Part shown: positions 1 through 11,065 of the stretch, piece after piece
Layout of the letters: each line of letters opens with the position of its first letter
Numbering within the stretch: position 1 is the first letter of the stretch
Source of the DNA: Lumbricus terrestris
Taxonomy: Eukaryota; Annelida; Clitellata; Crassiclitellata; Lumbricidae
Assembly (NCBI GenBank): GCA_949752735.1
Contig: OX457042.1
Location: 23,553,334-23,617,333, forward strand
Length of the DNA: 64,000 nucleotides
Reading direction: 5' to 3'
The notes under the pieces: generated by a model
Told to the model about the DNA's origin: nothing
Database searches by the model: none
Seen by the model: only the letters and a program-made list of their open reading frames with translations
Made by a program: the position numbers and the translations under genes

Positions 1-2519
1 GTCGCCTTCCTCGCCCTCCTCGTCGCCTTCGTCGCCCTCGTCGCCTTCCTCGTCTTCCTCGTCCTCCTCGTCGCCTTTCTCGTCTTCCTCGTCGCCTTCC
101 TCGTCCTCCTCGTCGCCTTCCTCGTCATCCTCGTCGCCTTCCTCGCCCTCCTCGTCATCCTCGTCGCCCTCCTCGTCATCCTCGTCGCCCTCCTCGTCGC
201 CTTCCTCGCCCTCCTCCTCGCCATACTCGTCGCCCTCCTCGTCATCCTCGTCGCCTTCCTCGTCTTCCTCGTCCTCCTCGTCGCCTTCCTCGTCATCCTC
301 GTCGCCTTCCTCGTCATCCTCGTCGCCCTCCTCGTCCTCCTCGTCGCCTTCCTCGTCCTCCTCGTCGCCTACCTCGTCCTCCTCGTCATCCTCGTCGCCT
401 TCCTCGTCTTCCTCGTCATCCTCGTCGCCCTCCTCGTCATCCTCGTCCTCCTCGTCGCCTTCCTCGTCCTCCTCGTCATCCTCGTCGCCCTCCTCGTCAT
501 CCTCGTCCTCCTCGTCGCCTTCCTCGTCCTCCTCGTCGCCTTCCTCGTCCTCCTCGTCATCCTCGTCGCCTTCCTCGCCCTCCTCGCCCTCCTCGTCTTC
601 CTCGTCCTCCTCGTCGCCTTCCTCGTCTTCCTCGTCATCCTCGTCGCCTTCCTCGTCATCCTCGTCGCCCTCCTCGTCATCCACGTCGCCCTCCTCGTCA
701 TCCTCGTCCTCCTCGTCGCCTTCCTCGCCCTCCTCCTCGCCCTCCTCGTCATCCTCGTCGTCTTCCTCGTCCTCCTCTTTGCCTTCCTCGCCCTCCTCGT
801 CATCCTCGTCGCCCTCCTCGTCTTCCTCGTCCTCATCGTCGCCTTCCTCGTCTTCCTCGTCCTCCTCGTCGCCTTCCTCGTCATCCTCGTCCTCCTCGTC
901 GCCTTCCTCGTCCTCCTCGTCGCCTTCCTCGTCCTCCTCGTCGCCTTCCTCGTCCTCCTCGTCGCCTTCCTCGTCCTCCTCGTCCTCCTCGTCGCCTTCC
1001 TCGTCATCCTCGTCGCCTTCCTCGCCCTCCTCGTCGCCTTCCTCGCCCTCCTCGTCCTCCTCGTCGCCTTCCTCGCCCTCCTCGTCCTCCTCGTCGCCTT
1101 CCTCGCCCTCCTCGTCGCCCTCGTCGCCTTCCTCGTCTTCCTCGTCGCCTTCCTCGTCTTCCTCGTCCTCCTCATCGCCTTCCTCGCCCTCCTCGTCCTC
1201 CTCGTCGCCCTCCTCGTCCTCCTCGTCGCCTTCCTCGCCCTCCTCGTCGCCTTCCTCGTCTTCCTCGTCGCCTTCCTCGTCGCCTTCCTCGCCCTCCTCG
1301 TCCTCCTCGTCGCCCTCCTCGTCATCCTCGTCCTCCTCGTCGCCTTCCTCGCCTTCCTCGTCCTCCTCGTCGCCTTCCTCGTCTTCCTCGTCCTCCTCGT
1401 CGCCTTCCTCGTCATCTTCCTCGCCCTCCTCGTCATCCTCGTCGCCCTCCTCGTCCTCCTCGTCGCCTTCCTCGCCCTCCTCGTCGCCTTCCTCGCCCTC
1501 CTCGTCATCCTCGTCGCCCTCCTCGTCATCCTCGTCCTCCTCGTCGCCTTTCTCGCCCTCCTCGTCATCCTCGTCGCCCTACTCGTCCTCCTCGTCGCCC
1601 TCCTCGTCATCCTCGTCGCCTTCCTCGCCCTCCTCGTCATCCTCGTCGCCTTCGTCGCCCTCCTCGTCGCCTTCCTCGTCCTCCTCGTTGCCTTCCTCGT
1701 CCTCCTCGTCGCCCTCGTCACCTTCCTCGTCTTCCTCGTCCTCCTAGTCGCCTTCCTCATCCTCCTCGTCCTCCTCGTCGCCTTCCTCGTCATCCTCGTC
1801 GCCTTCCTCGCCATCCTCGTCGCCCTCCTCGTCATCCTCGTCGCCTTCCTCGCCCTCCTCGTCGCCTTCCTCGCCCTCCTCGTCGCCTTCCTCGCCCTCC
1901 TCGTCGCCTTCGTCGCCTTCCTCGTCCTCCTCGTCGCCTTCCTCGTCATCCTCGTCGCCTTCCTCGCCCTCCTCGTCATCCTCGTCGCCTTCCTCGCCCT
2001 CCTCGTCGCCTTCCTCGCCCTCCTCCTCGCCCTCCTCGTCGCCTTCCTCGCCCTCCTCGTCCTACTCGTCGCCTTCCTCGCCCTCCTCGTCGCCTTCCTC
2101 GCCCTCCTCGGTGCCTTCCTCGTCCTCTTGGTCGCCCTCCTCGTCGCCTTCCTCGCCTTCCTCGTCCTCCTCGTCGCCTTCCTCGCCCTCCTCGTCCTCC
2201 TTGTCGCCTTCCTCGCCCTCCTCGTCCTCCTCTTCGCCTTCCTCGCCCTCCTCGTCCTCCTCATCGCCTTCCTCGCCCTCCTCGTCCTCCTCGTCGCCTT
2301 CCTCGCCCTCCTCGTCGCCTTCCTCGTCCTCCTCGTCGCCTTCCTCGCCCTCCTCGTCCTCCTCGTCGCCCTCCTCGTCATCCTCGTCGCCCTCCCTGTC
2401 ATCCTCGTCGCCTTCCTCGCCCTCCTCGTCTTCCTCGTGCTCCTCGTCGCCTTCCTCGCCCTCCTCGTCCTCCTCGTCGCCTTCCTCGCCCTCCTCGTCG
2501 CCTTCCTCGTCCTCCTCCT
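1..2519. repeat. GC-rich triplet-phased minisatellite
   Basis: The stretch is made almost wholly of the triplets TCC, TCG, CCT, TCA and GCC combined into 6-15 bp units such as TCGTCGCCTTCC. Length changes are in multiples of three, so frames stay open for long distances: a Ser/Pro frame on plus, an Arg/Lys/Thr/Ala frame on minus for 677 codons, and an Asp/Glu/Gly frame on minus. The acidic frame is broken by stops where plus reads CTA (about 1578, 1744 and 2062). No unique sequence or splice context supports translation, and the array runs off the left edge. Confidence 0.9.
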
Positions 2520-3380
2520 TTTTGTTAAATGTAATTCGTCAAAATTAGATAGAATATTTAAACGTAATCACTAAGCTTAAAATTTTCACAATTCTTGACC
2601 TTACTGTGACACTTGGTCACTACGTCTTCTAGGGATGTTGCCCCAGTTTTTTAAGAAATAGTGCGCTGTTGATTATTAATTGGCATGCTATTTAATTTAA
2701 ATGTTTCTCCTGTATATTAAGTTTGCTGTTTATCATACTGTGATTATTATAGTTGATATTATTTATCATTAGTTATTGTAGGCCTATTGTTGATGTGTTT
2801 TCTATTTGTTAACTTTTCTTAATTAACTTACTCTATTTTAATTTGTTAAATTATTTATGTTGTCATTATATCATTATTGTTTTTATTATTAAATAACTAT
2901 TACTATTATTAAGTTTTTAATTGTAATTTTTATATTATCATTATTATTTCTCTTGTTATTATTTATTATCGTTATTATTATTATTTACTTTTATTATTTG
3001 GGTTACTATTATTGCTATTATTAGGGCCTACTAATAATGTACCTTCTATTATTTTAATCCTGCACGATTTCGAAAAGTCCCAAGTCCAATCTGACCATCT
3101 CCAGATCCATTGCTTAGATATTTTTTCTGTCCGTCCGTTTAGACCTAGCATATTGCTTTGTCAGTTCCCCTGTATTTCTTTATATCCTACCAATGGTTAG
3201 TACTTCATGTAACTGACCATTGGATTGTGTGCCCTGATCCCCAATCCTTTTACCTGTCGTTAAGCCGTTTGTCCCTGAAATAAAAAAAAAAGAAAATTAT
3301 GAAAATCAAAGAATTAGTAATAAAACTGAAAAATATTAATTTATTGAATATGGTAAAAAAAAGGGATTAAAATATGGGGA
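2520..3380. other. AT-rich spacer, no gene seen
   Basis: Low-complexity AT-rich DNA with decayed TTA/ATT runs (about 2850-3020). Short open frames here show no domain or splice context. I see no gene, RNA or transposon end. Confidence 0.6.
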
Positions 3381-3735
3381 AAATTGGAATGGGAAAAATT
3401 GGGATGGGAAAATGGGGATGGGGTTGAAAATAAAAAGGGAAATTAAACTACTTCAATTATGGGGAAAATTGGGATGGGAAAATTGGGATGGGAAAATGGG
3501 GATGGGGTTGAAAATAAAAAGGGATATGAAACTAAAATCAAAACGGGGAAAATTGGAATGGGGAAAATTGGGATGGGAAAATGGGGATGGGGTTGAAAAT
3601 AAAAGGGAAATGAAACTAAAATTGGGATGGGAAAATTGGGATGGGGTTGAAAATAAAAAGGGAAATGAAACTAAAATAAAAACGGGGAAAATTGGAACGG
3701 GGGAAAATGGGACTGAAAATGATTGGGGAAATGGG
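3381..3735. repeat. Tandem repeat, about 84-bp unit, four copies
   Basis: A purine-rich unit containing GGGATGGGAAAATGGGGATG followed by TTGAAAATAAAAAGGGA is repeated about four times with small deletions. The open frame of 110 codons across it is a by-product of the repeat. No coding evidence. Confidence 0.8.
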
Positions 3736-3739
3736 AAAA

Positions 3740-5412
3740 CATGAAAATGAAAATAACAAATTGCAGTAATCGGATAAATAAAATGAAAGTAAGCAAAATG
3801 AGAACCCCAAACTGTACTCCCCTCAGCCTGCCCATTTGTGTCCGTGATTTTTGTTTCCCTTGTTTGTCAATAGGCCGATTGTATCGTGCTGCATTGAGAT
3901 TCCTTTAGTCTCGTTGTCAGCTTAGCTCCCTTCTACTTTCCCATAGTATCTTCATTTTTACTAATCCCGCTGGGGTTATTGTTGCTTTTAATTATTATTA
4001 ATATAGTATTCTTATTATTGTGGTCTTTTATTATCTATTATTAATTATTATTAACATTATTATTATTATTATTATTATTATTGCATATTATTGTCATTAT
4101 AATGGTTATTATTATAATTATTTTTGCTACTATTTTTATTATTTGTTATTAAAAATATTGTTAGGCATAATGTTGATATTTTGGTTGCTATATTACTGCT
4201 GCCATTTTTTATGTAACTGTAATAATTAGATACTATCTTGATATAGGGGTCAGGTCAGTTGCAAGCCTAGCTTTCTATCTGGCTCCTGTTCTTGTCAGTT
4301 TATGGCTATTTCTGTAATGATGTTGGCAGGCCTGTTGTTTTGGTCTAAGACCTAATCGCCTACCATTATAATTATCATTTTGTCCATTTAGCTTAATGTC
4401 CACTTTTGATATTAGTTGGTCCTTGTGTCTTCTGCATACTATGTGCAGGCTGCTTTTTTGTATAGACTTCATTTATGCACTGATTGAAACATACATAGTA
4501 ATTTAAAGCTTGTGAAATAGATAGCAATTTAAAAAAATAAATTGTAATTAAACATTAGAAAATGTATGGCAATTAAAAATTAGAAAATAAATAGCAATTA
4601 AAATAGACAAAATATAGCAATTTAAAATTTATAAAATAGATTTAATGCCAGCCGTAATAGGTAAGTTGTTCATTGTATGCTTGTTGACTCTGTATTGACG
4701 AAAAACAGGGAGCCATAATATGCTTTAATTTAGTAATAATAATTATAATGTAACTAAGTGTAATGTGTACTCCATGTGGCCGACAACTTCTATAGAACTT
4801 TGGCAAAATCAACCTACGAGGCCAGATGAACGTTGTGGGTCAGTGGAGTTGGTCAGCTCCGACTGAAATAATTTTCTGAATTCAACGGTTCGTAGCATCG
4901 CAGAGCAATCCATGGTTTGATCGAGCGATGATCAGTAATGTAACTAAGTAATGTACATGCGATGGACCAATGCAGTCGGCGTCTATTGCGACTATTGACT
5001 GTCCATGAAATTGACTATAGTGCAGGCCTAATTGTTTCGAGTCGATGATAATTTAGGAACTGATGGCAGGACGATATTCTCCATTGCACGGTGAGATCTT
5101 TAGAGACTGAGCTATTTGTTGACGAGACTGTGATGGAGTTTGGCATTGGGACAAGGGACTTGATACATGTCTTGACCAGAAAATGACGAGTTTTCAAAAC
5201 TGCATGTTGCCCGGGTTCGAACGAGAATACAAGGCTAAAGAACTTAAACAGTAGGTTATCTAAACGACTGAAAATAGAATTAATTAACGCTGATGCAGGT
5301 TAGGTAGGATTTTAATGAACTAGGTCCTTGTATATTAGTGTGTTTCTGTATGAGCTTTGTGTTCTTGTAACGGGTACTGCCCAAGTTCTTGTTCTTTCAA
5401 ATTCTTTTGTAG
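3740..5412. other. AT-rich spacer, no gene recognised
   Basis: Includes an ATT-type microsatellite at about 4000-4150 and otherwise unique AT-rich DNA. About 4790-5300 is less AT-rich and precedes the cassette array starting at 5413, so it could hold upstream exons or a promoter of that locus; I could not identify any. Confidence 0.5.
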
Positions 5413-5936
5413 TCGGATCTTGGAAGACCTGACGACGGACTGGTGGAAGGTGGAGAAGGCGTGGAGTTTCTAGATTCTTCCTGGTCATCTCGACATCATG
5501 CATGGGTCACGAGGTAGGAGGGTTAACGGTAAGAGTGGGTGATCTGTCTTTCATGCACTATGTTTAATTCGTGTAGGTTCTCTTGTAGAGATCCAGACCG
5601 TGGAGGTCGGAAGGAGGACTGCTGGAGCTCGGAAGACCGGCTGACAGACAGGGAGAAGGAGAAGGCGTGGAGTTTCCGACTACGATCGTGTGGATTTCCT
5701 ATGGTCATCTCAGCCATCATGCATGGGTCGCAAGGTAGGAAGGGTTAAAGGTAAGAGCGGGTGAACTGTCTTCATTGCACTATGTTTAATTCATTCAGAT
5801 TCTCTCTTGTAGAGATCCAGATCGTGAAAGGACTGCCGGAGCTCGGAAGATGTGAAGATGGACCTGGAGAAGGCATGGAGAGTTTCCAACTACGATTGTC
5901 TGCGTTCGTGGTCATCTCGGCATTTTGGGTTCCGAG
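5413..5936 (+). repeat. Three tandem exon-plus-intron cassettes
   Basis: Cassettes at 5413-5513, 5589-5734 and 5813-5936 share the block GGAGAAGGCGTGGAGTTTC (or close variants) and the end GGTCATCTC. The separating 75- and 78-bp segments share GGTAAGAG, CACTATGTTTAATTC and a TCTCTTGTAG end. Duplication of whole exon-intron units is directly visible. Confidence 0.8.
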
Positions 5937-6137
5937 GTAGGGTGGGTTGCATGCAGGGTATTGTTCTGTATATGTAAATCGCTTCGTGGGTTGCATGCAG
6001 GGTATTGTTCTGTATATGTATATCGCTTCTTTGCACTATTATATCGTTCTTTGTCTTTCAGATATTTTTAGAGACGCAGAACCTGGAGCAGCACGACCAC
6101 TGGATCATGGAGGACTGGGGTGGGAGGCTGGGAAAAG

Positions 6138-7200
6138 GTTAAAAATAAAATGAAGGGGTTAAAAATTAAAATGCTGAAAACTAAAAAGTGAAACTGATGA
6201 AATTGAAAAGGGGCATATAATAGAAAAATCGAAATGTTCGAACGAACAGAATGAAAACTCAAAATATAAAAATTCAAAATATAAAAAATTAAAATGGTAA
6301 AAAATGTACACGTACAGAAAAGAAATGTTCGAACGAACAGAATGAAAACTCAAAATATAAAAATTCAAAATATAAAAAATTAAAATGGTAAAAAATGTAC
6401 ACGTACAGAAAAGAAATGTTCGAACGAACAGAATGAAAACTCAAAATATAAAAATTCAAAATATAAAAAATTAAAATGGTAAAATATTAAAACTGGGAAA
6501 AGGTTAAAAATAAAATGAATGGGTTAAAAATTAAAATGCTGAAAACTAAAAAGTGAAACTGATAAAATTGAAAAGGGGAGTATAATAGAAAAATCGAAAT
6601 GTACACGTACAGAAAAGAAATGTTCGAACGAACAGAATGAAAACTCAAAATATAAAAAATCAAAATATAAAAAATTAAAATTGTAAAATATCTTTTTTTA
6701 AAAGTCCCTCCGTTCGATTTTTGTAGCCCTCCGCTTTTTCATTTTTTCGAGATGTACGTACAGACAGAAAACGTTCGAACGAATCGAACAAAAACTCAAA
6801 AAATTAAAATATTAAAAATGAACGACGCAATTGTCAGTTCAAAGCCATTCATTTTTTCTCCCTCCGGCTTGTTCGTCCCACCGTTTTTCATTTTTTCAAC
6901 TATGCCACTGTTGGCAAAAATATGTTCGAACGAACAGAATGAAAACTCAAAATATAAAAAATAAAAATATAAAAAATAAAAATGGTAAAATATTAAAACC
7001 ATTGTTTTTTGTCCCTCCGTTCGGCTTTTTTCGGTCCTCCGCTTTTTCATTTTTTCGAGGTGTACGTACAGAAAGAAAACGTTCGAGCGAATCGAACGAA
7101 AACTCAAAATATAAAAATTAAAATATTAAAAATGAACGACGAAACTGTCAGTTCATCATTTTTTCTCCCTCCGGCTTTTTCGTCCCGCGATTTTTTTAAC
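6138..7200. repeat. AT-rich tandem array with TTCGAACGAACAG motif
   Basis: A unit of roughly 95 bp carrying ATGTTCGAACGAACAGAATG, AAAACTCAAAATATAAAAA and ATGTACACGTACAGAAAAG is repeated several times (6230-6680). A longer related unit with CCCTCCG, TTTTTCATTTTTTCGA and GTACGTACAGA recurs at about 6700-6830, 6850-6970 and 7010-7200. It lies between cassettes four and five of the candidate transcript. No coding evidence. Confidence 0.75.
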
Positions 7201-7220
7201 TCCGCCACTGTTAGCAATCT

Positions 7221-7261
7221 GACGGTGCCAGTCCCAAGCCTGGATAAAGGAGGAGGGCGTC
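7221..7261 (+). repeat. Dispersed 40-bp motif, copy 1
   Basis: Contains GTGCCAGTCCCAAGCCTGGA followed by TAAAGGAGGAGGGCG. It matches 11807-11850 almost base for base, so it is a dispersed repeat. I do not know the family. Confidence 0.6.
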
Positions 7262-8452
7262 GTTAATGATTTTTTATCACACAGGTTCGTTTACAAGTGA
7301 AACTACCGCTACGTTCGACCGGCCTTCACATCCTGGAGGGAGCACTTGAAGACGTGCCACATGGACCATGGAAGCTCCCTGATGACCAACGTTTCATCAT
7401 TGCTTGTGGCAGATACCCTGCTGGCCATTCAGATCTCGATGGGAATTGCCACAAAAGCTAACATGTGCTCCATGTAGTAATTTCAGATTCTGATGTACAG
7501 ATTCAGAGCCTGGAGCAGGAAAGTCTAAAGCACGATGTACAAATCTCTGAAGACGTGATGACGGACTGGGAGACGGTGGAAAACGCTTGGAGACTCGGAC
7601 AACGATCTGGGTGACGTCTCCATCTTCGGTAAACTCTTGTGATGTCCACGGATGCTACCAGGTGAGTGATGGATCGGTCCGGGCAGCTGAAATGGTGACC
7701 ATTGAGATGTGATTGACCACCAAACGCTAATATGATTTTCTTTTTCTTTCTGAATTTCTTGTAGTTATCCAAAGCGTGGAACAGTGAAAGTCCGCTACAC
7801 GACCTACCAGAGCTGGGGCACTGTTCGAGTTGGATGGTGAATCCGGCCTATCCGACGGTGAATCCGGCCGTGCTTGGTTTGACGTTCCATCCATCCATCG
7901 GAGCCTGGAACGCGCAGAGATGGCTCAAAGACCTGGACGGCAATTGTGGCGGTCAAGACAGAAATCAGCATTAAGTCGGAAATTGCACTTCGGAGATATT
8001 TAGGTAAATAGTATGTTTGTGTTTTTTTATATTTGCATAAAATTTTATTTTAAAAATGTTTTAAAAATTGTTTAAAAGACGTTTTAGATCTAGTTTAATT
8101 TAAGTAATTAATTAATCAATTTAATTGGATCACTTTTTGCCCTATATCATGAGTTAGAATAAAGCTATAGTAATAATTATTTGTTTCATTTTGATGCCTG
8201 AGACAAGACCTTTGAAATGATGTATCGAGCTCCATATGTTGCAAAATCACCATAATGGTTTCACTGTCTTTTGCCGAGTGCCATTCGTAAAGCAAACCTT
8301 TCTGAACTTCAATAAGCGTTTCTTTAGCTCTGCTGCACAATTTAAAACGTCCAGGCTCATTTGACTATTAGGCAGTCATTTTTAAAGATATTACAACTCT
8401 TAAAATCAACTTTGGCTTATTGTTAACTTCTTGGAATTGATCTCAATTGTAG

Positions 8453-9060
8453 GGAATGGGAAAGGTGAAGAAGACGGCTACAGAAGAAGATGTCGCAAGT
8501 AGAATGCAATCCTGAAGAACGTTCAATGTTCATCGACTACGTAAAGAAGATGTCGCAAGTACAATGCTGTCCTGAGGAACGAGCGTTCAATATTCATCGA
8601 CTACGTAAAGAAGATGTCGCAAGTACAATGCTGTCCTGAGGAACGAGCGTTCAATGTTCATGGACTACGTAAAGAAGATGTCGCAAGTAGAATGCAGCCC
8701 TGAAGAACGTTCAATGTTCATCGACTACGTAAAGAAGATGTCGCAAGTACAATGCTGTCCTGAGGAACTAGCGTTCAATGTTCATCGACTACGTAAAGAA
8801 GATGTCGCAAGTAGAATGCAGCCCTGAAGAACGTTCAATGTTCATCGACTACGTAAAGAAGATGTCGCAAGTACAATGCTGTCCTGAGGAACGAGCGTTC
8901 AATGTTCATGGACTACGTAAAGAAGATGTCGCAAGTAGAATGCAGCCCTGAAGAACGTTCAATGTTCATCGACTACGTAAAGAAGATGTCGCAAGTACAA
9001 TGCTGTCCTGAGGAACGAGCGTTCAATGTTCATCGACTACGTAAACAAGACCATCGCAAG
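8453..9060 (+). repeat. Alternating 60-bp and 64-bp tandem repeat
   Basis: Monomers begin with GTAAAGAAGATGTCGCAAGT and end with CATCGACTAC. Type A (60 bp, AGAATGCAGCCCTGAAGAACG) and type B (64 bp, ACAATGCTGTCCTGAGGAACGAGCG reading, with four extra bases) follow the order A B B A B A B A B: A to 8540, then B 8541, B 8605, A 8669, B 8729, A 8793, B 8853, A 8917, B 8977-9040. Decayed copies continue to about 9420. Sixty bases would keep a frame but 64 would not, so the array is not a protein repeat. Confidence 0.92.
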
Positions 9061-9178
9061 TGAAATGCAGTTATGAAGAATCTTTTCAAAGACTGCTTCA
9101 TAAATAGCATTTTGGATTTGTTTTCAGCCTTGACATTTATGGACACCAATTCCGAATTACATTGACAACGTTGAAAGC

Positions 9179-9184
9179 AATAAA
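9179..9184 (+). promoter_or_regulatory. Polyadenylation signal AATAAA
   Basis: A canonical AATAAA lies about 140 bp after the last clear 64-bp repeat, on the strand of the exon-like cassettes. It fits the 3' end of the candidate transcript but occurs often by chance in AT-rich DNA. Confidence 0.3.
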
Positions 9185-9204
9185 TCACATTCTGTAAATA
9201 AGCA

Positions 9205-10904
9205 CTAGGCAAATTTGAAGAGCCGTTGTTGTATAGACTACATAAAGACATTGCATTTGATTTTTTCGGCAGTAAAGAAACCTTTGAAATTCGGAGAACT
9301 TTTTGACGCACCGATTACGTAAAGAGCATTTTAGTTATTTTTTCGACAGTAAAGAAAACTTTGACAATTTTGAGTAACACGTAGATTACATAAGGAGAAT
9401 TTTAGTTTGACAGTAAAGCTAGTTTTGTTTTCGGTTTTCAAAAAGACAACTTGAAAATTGGCTTAACGTGTAATTGGATGCTAAGAACTTTTCTTGTAAG
9501 CCTATATAGACTTAAACAACCTTTTAACCTACTTTTCACATGTAACCTATTATAATAGGCTTAAGTAGAGCAAATCTTGACAATTAATTTTTAACAACCT
9601 CTATTGTATAGTATAGACCATAGTATAGACCACTTCCAAGAATCCACGGGGTAGGTCGTAAAAAAAGACGCCCCTACGGTTTCTTGCCAATATCTTTGCT
9701 AGAATTGAGAAGTTTAAATCCAGTTTTAAAGGGTATTCCACTGTTTTCTGACAATTCAAAAACATGACCAGTTAAAAGTAGCCAAAAACGATTTTAATAA
9801 GTTGCATCTCAAATAATTGTTTTCAAATCCACTTGATAGTGCTTCACAACTAGTGTTCAATGTGTTCACGACCAGTGCCCATACTTGTTAGGGGTGTCTT
9901 TGTAAAGGTCTTGATGGACTTGTTTGCTTGTTTCGATGGTTGATCTTCCCATATCAACTCTAATGCGACCATCAATTCTCTTGTCACTCCTCACACTCGG
10001 GTTCAAATCTGGAGATTTGTATAGCCATTGGCTTTTCTCAATGGAACAGTTGCCATTTAGCCGATCTCCTTTCATCAACGGCGCATCTCTTGACTCTCAA
10101 ACCTTGCAGTCATCGATTGTTTCAATACACATTTTGTCTGCTATTGACGCCTTTAGCATTTTAATTCGTTAGAGATCTCGTTTCGGATTAACGAAGATCA
10201 CGTTCCTGTTCATAAAAACTGGGCCCAGTCCACAGAATCCGCAGCAAACTGGCACGTGAAACACAGGCCTATAATAATTGACCTAATGTAATCGCAATCT
10301 TAAGACTTCTAAAGCGCCCACAAAAGCGAAGTCGCGGGAACCAGCTTATTCACAGGCGCTTATCAAAACAAAATCGTCTTTCGGCAGCGGGTGAAGTCCA
10401 GAGAGTCAGATAGCCTATATGGACAGCTAATGTGGGTGATATTTAGATTTGAAATGACGAGAGATGTGAGGAGAAAGGAAGACGCCGGTTTTGAAAGTTT
10501 TCTATTCAAAGATTCTGAACAAACTATTGTCAAGTGACTTAATTATATCGCACTTGATGATGATACTGCATTATTAAATTCTTCTGTGGACTTCGTATTG
10601 TCACGGCTCTTTTTTGTATGCAATTTTATTGTGTCTATCACTAACTTTCTTTCCGATCTGTGCTATTAGGACGACATCTTGTCTAGATCTACAACACTAT
10701 TGTTACGTCATTATCTATGTGTAGAGTCCCAATTACAAGGCTATAGTATTAGGTTAAGATGGCTAATTCCATATTATGACAATTCCTTTTGTTCTAGAAA
10801 CACTATTGTTACGTATTTATCTAATTGTTACATGTACTTTCTAATTGTTAGGGCATTATTTGCTATATAAAAATATCTCTGCAGTAGGTCTACAGTGTAC
10901 CTGG
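9205..10904. other. Spacer, no gene recognised
   Basis: Decayed copies of the GATTACGTAAAG-type repeat persist to about 9420. The rest is AT-rich and unique, with short open frames on both strands that I cannot support. Confidence 0.5.
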
Positions 10905-11065
10905 TATAAATGTGAGGCGGCGTGTCCACTGGGCAAGATTACTGATTCATGGTGAGAATCGCCGGGGGTTGAGGAGGCCTTAACCCTCCAGTCTTTCTTA
11001 GGACCTCCTAGTAAAGTCTGCTTTTCACACCCCAACTCCACGTGGATCATATAGACGGACCACCC
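10905..11065 (+). repeat. Dispersed repeat, related to 31294-31395
   Basis: Contains GAATCGCCGGGGGTTGA and CTCCACGTGGATCATATAGA. The reverse complement of 31294-31395 carries the same order (GATTGCCGGGGGTTGA to CTCTACGTGGATC), so these are inverted copies of one interspersed repeat. Family unknown. Confidence 0.6.

Larger units (their letters stand above)
5413..9200 (+). ncRNA. Candidate multi-exon non-coding transcript with duplicated exons
   Basis: Six exon-like cassettes (5413-5513, 5589-5734, 5813-5936, 6072-6137, 7501-7628, 7765-8003) each follow a pyrimidine tract plus TTGTAG, TTTTAG or GTACAG and end at GGTAGG, GGTAAA or similar donor-like sequence. Most open with related sequence like GATCCAGACCGTGGAG and share an internal block around GACGGACTGGGAGACGGTGGA. 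Introns 5514-5588 and 5735-5812 are also near-copies, so the locus grew by tandem duplication. A last block starts after TTGTAG at 8453, contains the 60/64-bp repeat array and has AATAAA at 9179-9184. Individual cassettes have open frames, but not the same frame, which argues against a conserved protein. The transcript is inferred; a decayed protein-coding gene is the alternative. Confidence 0.35.

Noticed and set aside
369..2402. 677-codon Arg/Lys/Thr-rich open frame on minus
   Set aside because: It follows from a triplet-phased minisatellite; all repeats here keep several frames open, and there is no unique sequence or splice context.
8487..9040. CRISPR-like array
   Set aside because: The repeats are contiguous with no unique spacers, and the sequence is clearly eukaryotic.
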